In this document: piece after piece, positions 32,770 through 37,841 of the stretch
How positions within the stretch are numbered: position 1 is the stretch's first letter
Layout: each line of letters starts with the position of its first letter
Notes under the pieces: generated by a model
Databases searched by the model: none
Told to the model about the DNA's origin: nothing
Seen by the model: only the letters and a program-made list of their open reading frames with translations
Program-made: the position numbers and the translations under genes
NCBI GenBank assembly: GCA_902779445.1
Contig: CACZBM010000026.1
Span: 1-37,841 of the forward strand
From: an uncultured Lachnospiraceae bacterium
GTDB lineage: Bacteria > Bacillota > Clostridia > Lachnospirales > Lachnospiraceae
Direction of reading: 5' to 3'
Length of the DNA stretch: 37,841 bases

Positions 32770-33507
32770 TCAGGAAAGCTCTGCGCCTTCCCTGAAATCC
32801 ACTTTCTTAAACTTTACTTCTCCATTCACTTTGTAACGCAGGAGATAAATGATATCCTTTGCGTTATCCCTTACTCGTAAGACGTAATCCCCGTTTTCCT
32901 TAACGGATCCGAAGACCACTCTGAATATGGGACTATTTGAAGCAAGCTCCTTTTCCAGCGGATTCCGAAGTTTTACAGATTGAGGCGTCTCATTTCCGAG
33001 TACCTCGATCTTTTCGTAACTTTCGCGGCTCTCATCCAGAAGACCGTAATACGTATCGTAGAGATACACCCTGCCGCCTGTCTGTCCGAATACCTTCAAG
33101 ATCTTTGTCTTCGGATCATACTCATTGGCATTGCAGGCGATCCTGTTTAAGTCCACCGCTTCTAATGACTCAAGAAAAGGAAGATTGCCTGAGAGTCCGA
33201 GAAGTTTTTCACCCTTTGATGCATTCTCAGATGGAATCAGGAATGCATTGCATACCGGAATCCTCTCGTCCAGTTCTTCATAACGGACCAGGGTCTCAAA
33301 CTCATCAAATCCCTTAACACGTATGCGCATAAGAAAATCTTCCCTGCCGGTATTGATGAATATATAAGTCCCAACACCACGTGACTCCGGACGCACCTCT
33401 CGTTCATCTCTCATGAATAAGACATTTCTCTCGTCTACTGCTGCTCCCGTCGTAGTGTCTATAAGCCGGACTAAAAGATCCAGCCTTGAACCAAAAACAG
33501 AAGCCAT
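32770..33507 (-). CDS. Unknown beta-rich CIS operon protein
   Basis: A 245-residue protein. The first 100 residues look like an Ig- or carboxypeptidase-regulatory-like beta domain (LVRLIDTTTGAAVDERNVLF ... GVGTYIFINTGREDFLMRI). The rest is mixed, with FGQTGGRVYLYDTYYGLLDE. It has no membrane segment, signal peptide or catalytic motif. It lies 3 bases from the DUF4255 gene and 20 bases from the PAAR-like gene, so it is almost surely part of the injection system. I do not recognise the family; a sheath-end or cap accessory is a guess. Confidence 0.65.
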   Translation of the reverse strand: MASVFGSRLDLLVRLIDTTTGAAVDERNVLFMRDEREVRPESRGVGTYIFINTGREDFLMRIRVKGFDEFETLVRYEELDERIPVCNAFLIPSENASKGEKLLGLSGNLPFLESLEAVDLNRIACNANEYDPKTKILKVFGQTGGRVYLYDTYYGLLDESRESYEKIEVLGNETPQSVKLRNPLEKELASNSPIFRVVFGSVKENGDYVLRVRDNAKDIIYLLRYKVNGEVKFKKVDFREGAELS

Positions 33508-33510
33508 CTA

Positions 33511-34107
33511 CTATTCTTCCTCCTTTCTCTCATCCACATTCTGCAAAGTAAATCTCGCATCTGTAATCCGGGGAGTAGAGATGATCTCTCCGCTGGACAG
33601 GAATACGGGTGCCGCCCTGTAGAACAGGCTGATCTGATATGGCTTATTGATAGCCTGCCACACCCTTACCTTCTCCTCCAGGCTTATCTTCGCCTGAGAC
33701 AGCACTATTGGAGGTTCTTCGGTAGTGAGATAAGTTTGCAGTTCATTTGGTCTCACTGAACTGTGGTCATTAACGATCTGGGCCACTCGTCCAATGATCT
33801 TTTGTATATCCGGCGCCTTTAATCCCATCTGGGAGGAACCGTTTATAAAGACCATATAGTAAAGCGCATATGGTCGTGGCGGCTTACTGAGTTCCGCTCT
33901 GCCCCTTTCAACGAACCTGGGGCTCGACACCTGCAGGTCTTCCACTATGTCATAGAGATAGAGTCCTACGATATAGTCAACGTCCTGGGACAGGGGTGAT
34001 GAGATCTCGATGTTATTCGGAGACGGGATCGGCTCCGGACACATCTTTTCCCTCAGTGTTCTTACTATGAAACCGCTGACTTCTGAAATAATTGGATAAT
34101 CAGCCAT
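33511..34107 (-). CDS. Tail terminator / sheath-end protein (DUF4255, Afp16/Pvc16-like)
   Basis: A 198-residue protein with the DUF4255 pattern: an N-terminal helix (SEVSGFIVRTLRE), strands around YIVGLYLYDIVED, PRPYALYYMVFING, a helix with DIQKIIGRVAQIVNDHS, and ISLEEKVRVWQAINKPYQISLFYR. In Afp and PVC this protein caps the tube and sheath and stops growth. Length is typical (about 170-300). Confidence 0.92.
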   Translation of the reverse strand: MADYPIISEVSGFIVRTLREKMCPEPIPSPNNIEISSPLSQDVDYIVGLYLYDIVEDLQVSSPRFVERGRAELSKPPRPYALYYMVFINGSSQMGLKAPDIQKIIGRVAQIVNDHSSVRPNELQTYLTTEEPPIVLSQAKISLEEKVRVWQAINKPYQISLFYRAAPVFLSSGEIISTPRITDARFTLQNVDERKEEE

Positions 34108-34123
34108 GTAATTTCTCTCCTTT

Positions 34124-35266
34124 TCAGTCCCCCTCGAATTCTTTCAATAACTCTTCCGCGAGGGTTTCAAGCTCCTCTGTCAGGCATACGCTGTACGCTG
34201 AATTATCCACATACTCGGCTTCACACCTGAATATCTCGTCAGCATCATCCTCTGCCACATAGGGATACTTGGAAAATACCGTGCTGTATTTCAGCTCGCT
34301 GTCGAGACCGGATCTCTTCACGTCGTCAGAGTCTGCTCTGAAAATATATACGTTTGCACCTGACGTCATGGTAGCTTCTTTTCTTGTATTATCATAAAAA
34401 TATCTGTACTTTGTTACTTCACCGATGGTCTTCAGGCTTATATATTCGGGAGACTTGTCCTTGTACTTTAAGTAGAAGTACTTATTATTGGTCTCTCTTC
34501 CTATCTCCGTACACCTCTGTGCGAGAGTACCTGCGGCCTTGCATCCCATCTTTGAAAACTTTGAAAGCGCCGCCGTAGTATAGGCAAGTTCCTTCATATT
34601 GAGATCGCTTAAGTCTTTTCCGATGATAGAAAGAAGGTCATCGGCACTCTTATTTGTACCTTTTCCCTTGCCTTTGCCGGATCCGCTGCTATCGCCTGAG
34701 CCGCTTCCGGAACCACTTCCGGAGCCGCTTCCCGAACCATCGCCCGAACCATCGCCCGAGCCATCGCCGGAACCGTCATCCGCGTCATCCTTTGCATCAT
34801 CGATCTTATCTACCTGCTCAGATGATGAGCCTGCTGCCTCTGCCCTATCTTTCAACTTGTCGAGAGCATCTTTGTCTCCCATTCCCGAAAGAGCTGAGAT
34901 TGCACCTGAGATATCTGCGTCAGGGTCATTTGCAAGATCTGCCATAGCATCTGACAGGATATCATCCGCCAGGCTGTCTGCATTGCTGTTACCGCTGTTT
35001 GCTTCTTCCTCGGCTATATCCTGATCCACAGCATCTATTGATTTATCATACTTAGCAGCACCTGCGAGATCATTATCGTCAAGTGCTGAATCTCTCTTCT
35101 TCTGAAGTTCTTCCTTCTTATCAATGAGTTTGTCCAGCTTATCTTTAAGACTGTCATCCGAAGCCTTGATAGCATCCTTCAGATCCTTAAGCCACTTGAT
35201 ATGGCTGTCAACAGATCCTGTAGCCTTGGAAGAAAATTCATCTTCTCTCCCTCTGTTTATATGCAT
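34124..35266 (-). CDS. Unknown protein with coiled-coil start and Gly/Ser/Asp linker
   Basis: A 380-residue protein. Residues about 22-90 are charged coiled coil, about 95-160 are helical and acidic, and 164-204 are a low-complexity tract of G-D-G-S and G-S units encoded by near-perfect 6- and 12-base DNA repeats. A compact C-terminal domain (about 205-380) contains KYFYLKYKDKSPEYISLK and TSGANVYIFRAD. There is no signal peptide. It overlaps the upstream membrane-protein gene by 29 bases with no clear ribosome site, which suggests translational coupling. The long flexible linker and lone end domain would suit a cargo or a structural tether; function is not known. Confidence 0.65.
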   Translation of the reverse strand: MHINRGREDEFSSKATGSVDSHIKWLKDLKDAIKASDDSLKDKLDKLIDKKEELQKKRDSALDDNDLAGAAKYDKSIDAVDQDIAEEEANSGNSNADSLADDILSDAMADLANDPDADISGAISALSGMGDKDALDKLKDRAEAAGSSSEQVDKIDDAKDDADDGSGDGSGDGSGDGSGSGSGSGSGSGSGDSSGSGKGKGKGTNKSADDLLSIIGKDLSDLNMKELAYTTAALSKFSKMGCKAAGTLAQRCTEIGRETNNKYFYLKYKDKSPEYISLKTIGEVTKYRYFYDNTRKEATMTSGANVYIFRADSDDVKRSGLDSELKYSTVFSKYPYVAEDDADEIFRCEAEYVDNSAYSVCLTEELETLAEELLKEFEGD

Positions 35267-36776
35267 CTATCAGAAATTCAAGCTCGGAGCGTCTCTTCTC
35301 CGCGTTATTTAACTGGTCATCAAGTGCCGACTCGGCACCTGTTTCACCGGCTCCGAGAGCAAGGAGACTTAAGTATTCCTCACCTTCACCTGACGATATC
35401 TCAGACTGATATTTACCCTCTGCGAGGTTGAGGAAAGACCTGTCGATAAGAGCGAGCTCACTGTCCTTATTCTTGATCTTATTCTCCTGAATATTAATAA
35501 CGTCCCTCAGGTAGTTAATGGGTCCTGCAGCTCCGGCTGCTGAAGCTTCCTCTATAACTCTGGTGGAATACTCGTAGTTCGCATGTCCGAGTACGGAATC
35601 CTCATCCTGAAGGGCGTCAGCATTATAAGTACTGAGGCTCTTCTGACAGTTGGCGGTACCGTCGGCGATAGCATCAAGGAGCGCACTGTCTGACTGGAAA
35701 GCATGTGAAGGTTTCTCATCATCGTCATCATCATTGTGATCGTCATACTCTTTCTGAAGAGGTCCCCACCAGTCATTATCACTGTCTTCATCTTCTTCAA
35801 AGGTATGGCTCACAGAGTCTTCAAGCTTTCTAATGTAGTCAGGATGGGATGAAACATCGGTATTATCATCGCTGTCCGTATCCCCGAAATCCCCGAATAC
35901 TGTGTAATACTTTCCGTTTGCAAGGGATGTGAGTACCCCGAGAGCATTTACATCTTGGCCCGTGAGCTTATCCATGACGATTGCTCTTCTCTTTGAGTCA
36001 ACCTTCTTCATAAGACCATATATGATGTCGGCTTCCTCGTCCTGTTCAGAGGATTTTAAGGACTGATAGCAGGCCCAGAGTCTCGCCAGATCTGCATCCA
36101 GCTTATCTGTCTCACTGTCTCTTAAGTTCATTGAGAAAAACGCGGTAAGTATCTGGTAATTATATACGTCCACCCTCTGATTTCCGCTGTTTTCCGAGTT
36201 CTTATTCTTTAAGTAGTCATCCTCATCGATGGAATCAGCTTCCGCTGAGCTTGCATACTGGATCCAGAGAGTCTGGAGCTCGGGAAGCTTTGACAGCTTA
36301 TAAGGATCCGGGATATCAAAAGGACAAACGCTGGAACCGTTCTTCACGTCCGTCACCGAACCGTCCGGTCCTACGAAGTACTGAACATAGAGATTCGCAA
36401 GTTCTGATTCGTCAATGATGTCTCCGGTATTCATGATGTCGCTCAAGCCCTCTGCATCGGTCACGTTGAACCATGACCCTCCCGCCAGCTCTGACTTATA
36501 GTACATCTCGGTCTGATTGGAATCCTGGGCGCTTTCTTCCGCTTTCTGGTATAGTTCATCCGTCATAGCGGACATACTGATAAGCCAGGTGCCGTAGAAT
36601 ATGGTTGAGTTCTCAATGGTATGGCTTGCAGCATACTCGGAGTACCTCATGGCATCCTTTGCGTTAAAGAGGGCGAAGGCTCTGGATCTGAATAGTCCTA
36701 ATGTAACAGCCCCCACAACAATGAGGATCACTATGATCTGGAGTATTCTGTTTTTCAGGAATTTGTTGTTATTCAT
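35238..36776 (-). CDS. Single-pass membrane protein of the CIS operon, unknown
   Basis: About 512 residues from the ATG at 36776, which has CAGGAG 4 bases upstream. An in-frame extension to 36965 only translates three tandem type A repeats (each giving VILSEAKNHGSEALG) and is rejected. The true N-terminus MNNNKFLKNR is followed by one hydrophobic helix (about 11-30, ILQIIVILIVVGAVTLGLF); positive-inside predicts a large outside domain. The rest is mostly helical, with an Asp-rich tract (HNDDDDDEK) near the middle. No enzyme motif is visible. It is probably a membrane-side component of the injection system. Confidence 0.75.
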   Translation of the reverse strand: MNNNKFLKNRILQIIVILIVVGAVTLGLFRSRAFALFNAKDAMRYSEYAASHTIENSTIFYGTWLISMSAMTDELYQKAEESAQDSNQTEMYYKSELAGGSWFNVTDAEGLSDIMNTGDIIDESELANLYVQYFVGPDGSVTDVKNGSSVCPFDIPDPYKLSKLPELQTLWIQYASSAEADSIDEDDYLKNKNSENSGNQRVDVYNYQILTAFFSMNLRDSETDKLDADLARLWACYQSLKSSEQDEEADIIYGLMKKVDSKRRAIVMDKLTGQDVNALGVLTSLANGKYYTVFGDFGDTDSDDNTDVSSHPDYIRKLEDSVSHTFEEDEDSDNDWWGPLQKEYDDHNDDDDDEKPSHAFQSDSALLDAIADGTANCQKSLSTYNADALQDEDSVLGHANYEYSTRVIEEASAAGAAGPINYLRDVINIQENKIKNKDSELALIDRSFLNLAEGKYQSEISSGEGEEYLSLLALGAGETGAESALDDQLNNAEKRRSELEFLIDAYKQRERR

Positions 36777-36788
36777 AAAGCTCCTGTA

Positions 36789-36992
36789 TGTCATCCCAAG
36801 GGCTTCTGACCCGTGATTCTTCGCTTCGCTTAGAATGACAACCGATGTCATCCCGAGGGCTTCTGACCCGTGATTCTTCGCTTCGCTCAGAATGACAGCC
36901 GATGTCATCCTGAGGGCTTCTGACCCGTGATTCTTCGCTTCGCTCAGAATGACAGCCGATGTCATCCTGAGGGCTTTAGCCCGAAGGATCTC
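36789..36992. repeat. Dispersed repeat type A, tandem array with 57-base period
   Basis: Three tandem units start at 36789, 36846 and 36903 with an exact 57-base period, and a partial fourth starts at 36960. Each begins TGTCATCC(C/T)(A/G)AGGGCTT and ends with AGAATGACA. Because 57 is a multiple of three, the array stays open in one minus-strand frame and falsely extends the next gene at its N-terminus. Confidence 0.92.
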
Positions 36993-37841
36993 TTAGTTGC
37001 CTGTTTCTTCCGACTTGTCCTTCTTTATCTTCTTATTCGTGGTGTCAAAGTATCCTGTATACTTAAGCGCCTTGTTCTTATCGTAGAACTCGATCTTCAG
37101 GTTCTTCAGATCAGTGGATACGAGGCCCAGGTGTGTAAATGACTTCTTAATATCAGTTACTTCCCCGTTTCCGAGAGGTGTTCCCTCACTGTCAAGGATC
37201 CTGTATGCACCTATCTCTTCAGATTCCAGCGGAACGAGCGTGAGCTTTATGAGTCCTGTTACATTACTCTGCTCAATATCGTAGGTACCTACGTCTCCTG
37301 TCTCGTCCTTATTGATATCCATTCTGGTCCTGATGTTAAGGGTTCCCTTTTCTTCACTGGGATCTATCACACAGTCATCCACGAAATCATTTCCGTTATA
37401 TAGGCGGATCATGGTCTTATCGACCTTGTCCTTTGCAAGAGCGAGATGCCTTATTGTCTTATCCTTCGGCGTCCTCTCTCCTATTCTCTCATTATCGCAC
37501 CAGAGCTCGAAATCCGTGATCTCCACGTCAAAGTCATCCGGTATATAGATACTGAGTTCAAACATCTCCCTCTGGATAATGGGATTCAGGTAATATGTGG
37601 CTTCCTTTCTTTCCTCAGTCACATAGCTCTCTCCCACGACTGCCGTATGGAGATCCGCATCGGTTCCGGAAAGAAGGGCACTCACTCCTCCGCAGGTCAG
37701 TCTGTCAAATGAATAGAGGGTGTCGGTATAGAGCTTCATCGCATCCAGCATACTGTTCTGGAGCTCTTCATAGTCATTCTGCTCATCCTCATATTCTTCA
37801 AGGGTCATTAACCCCATCCTGTTCTTAACAGCGAATGCTTT
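36993..37841 (-). CDS. Unknown beta-rich protein, 5' end beyond the window
   Basis: The reading frame stays open from the first in-frame ATG (37817) to the right window edge (codons reading KAFAVKNR), so the start is probably outside; at least 282 residues are seen. The N-terminal part is helical and acidic (LEEYEDEQNDYEELQNSM). From about 75 onward it is beta-rich, like stacked Ig-like domains (FELSIYIPDDFDVEITDFEL, TMIRLYNGNDFVDDCVID). No membrane segment or catalytic motif is visible in this part. It is the first visible gene of the CIS operon, which therefore continues to the right. Confidence 0.7.
   Translation of the reverse strand, partial: KAFAVKNRMGLMTLEEYEDEQNDYEELQNSMLDAMKLYTDTLYSFDRLTCGGVSALLSGTDADLHTAVVGESYVTEERKEATYYLNPIIQREMFELSIYIPDDFDVEITDFELWCDNERIGERTPKDKTIRHLALAKDKVDKTMIRLYNGNDFVDDCVIDPSEEKGTLNIRTRMDINKDETGDVGTYDIEQSNVTGLIKLTLVPLESEEIGAYRILDSEGTPLGNGEVTDIKKSFTHLGLVSTDLKNLKIEFYDKNKALKYTGYFDTTNKKIKKDKSEETGN

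Noticed and set aside
35238..36965. A 575-residue version of the membrane protein
   Set aside because: The first 63 codons only translate tandem type A repeats; an ATG with CAGGAG upstream lies at 36776 just before the membrane helix.
9256..37841. A complete prophage or R-type tailocin instead of a CIS
   Set aside because: No capsid, portal, terminase, lysis or integrase gene is present in the block, and the AAA+ ATPase, DUF4255, DUF4280 and Afp7-like genes are CIS markers. The recombinase at 409 is separated by housekeeping genes and belongs to the invertible segment.

Overview
The window looks like a chromosomal segment from a Clostridia-class Firmicute, most likely a Lachnospiraceae member. 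Support comes from strong AGGAG-type ribosome binding sites, TTGACA/TATAAT-like promoters, a Clostridia-type rho / rpmE / DUF1385 neighbourhood, a secreted-protein start with a Gram-positive style signal peptide, and two families of dispersed intergenic repeats. The genus is inferred loosely and is not proven.

Left end (1-4960): the start of a secreted protein runs off the left edge. A XerC/D-type tyrosine recombinase follows, and then a segment bounded by 73-bp inverted repeats (1348-1420 and 4638-4710, only 3 mismatches). The segment holds two unrelated genes tail to tail: an ATP-grasp (D-Ala-D-Ala-ligase fold) enzyme and a P-loop NTPase with a long helical C-terminus. Each inverted repeat carries the Shine-Dalgarno and ATG of the gene it abuts. 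Flipping the segment would therefore exchange which gene lies behind the recombinase and which lies behind a fixed promoter at 4716-4744. This looks like an on-chromosome DNA-inversion gene switch.

Housekeeping block (4963-9163, minus strand): DUF1385 membrane protein, rpmE (L31) with a promoter and a structured leader, a PD-(D/E)XK (Rpn/transposase-like) nuclease, and rho.

Right three quarters (9256-37841, minus strand, read from right to left): a large contractile injection system (CIS, phage-tail-like) operon. In order of transcription it encodes an unknown partial protein, a single-pass membrane protein, a Gly/Ser/Asp-linker protein, a DUF4255 tail terminator, an unknown beta-rich protein, a PAAR-like DUF4280 tip, the sheath, the tube, (an inserted DUF559 nuclease), a zinc-ribbon assembly protein, a DUF6760-like peptide, a second tube-like protein with C-terminal W-x-x-D repeats, a 689-residue charged helical protein, two tandem Afp7-like proteins without LysM, a gp27-like hub, a gp5/gpV-like spike, a gp25-like protein, two baseplate-J-type proteins, a gpI-like protein, a STAS protein, an FtsE-like ABC ATPase, a membrane GHKL (histidine-kinase-like) protein lacking a phosphoacceptor histidine, a membrane-anchored SH3b protein, a small protein and an AAA+ ATPase of the Afp15/Pvc15 type. 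No receptor-binding fibre or clear toxin is visible. The membrane, cell-wall and signalling genes suggest a cell-associated CIS with its own control module rather than a freely released eCIS; that is inference.

The CIS operon is otherwise tightly packed, but it is interrupted at many junctions by dispersed palindromic repeats. One repeat pair directly brackets the DUF559 nuclease gene and even supplies its N- and C-terminal codons, suggesting that these repeats and DUF559 form a mobile element family.
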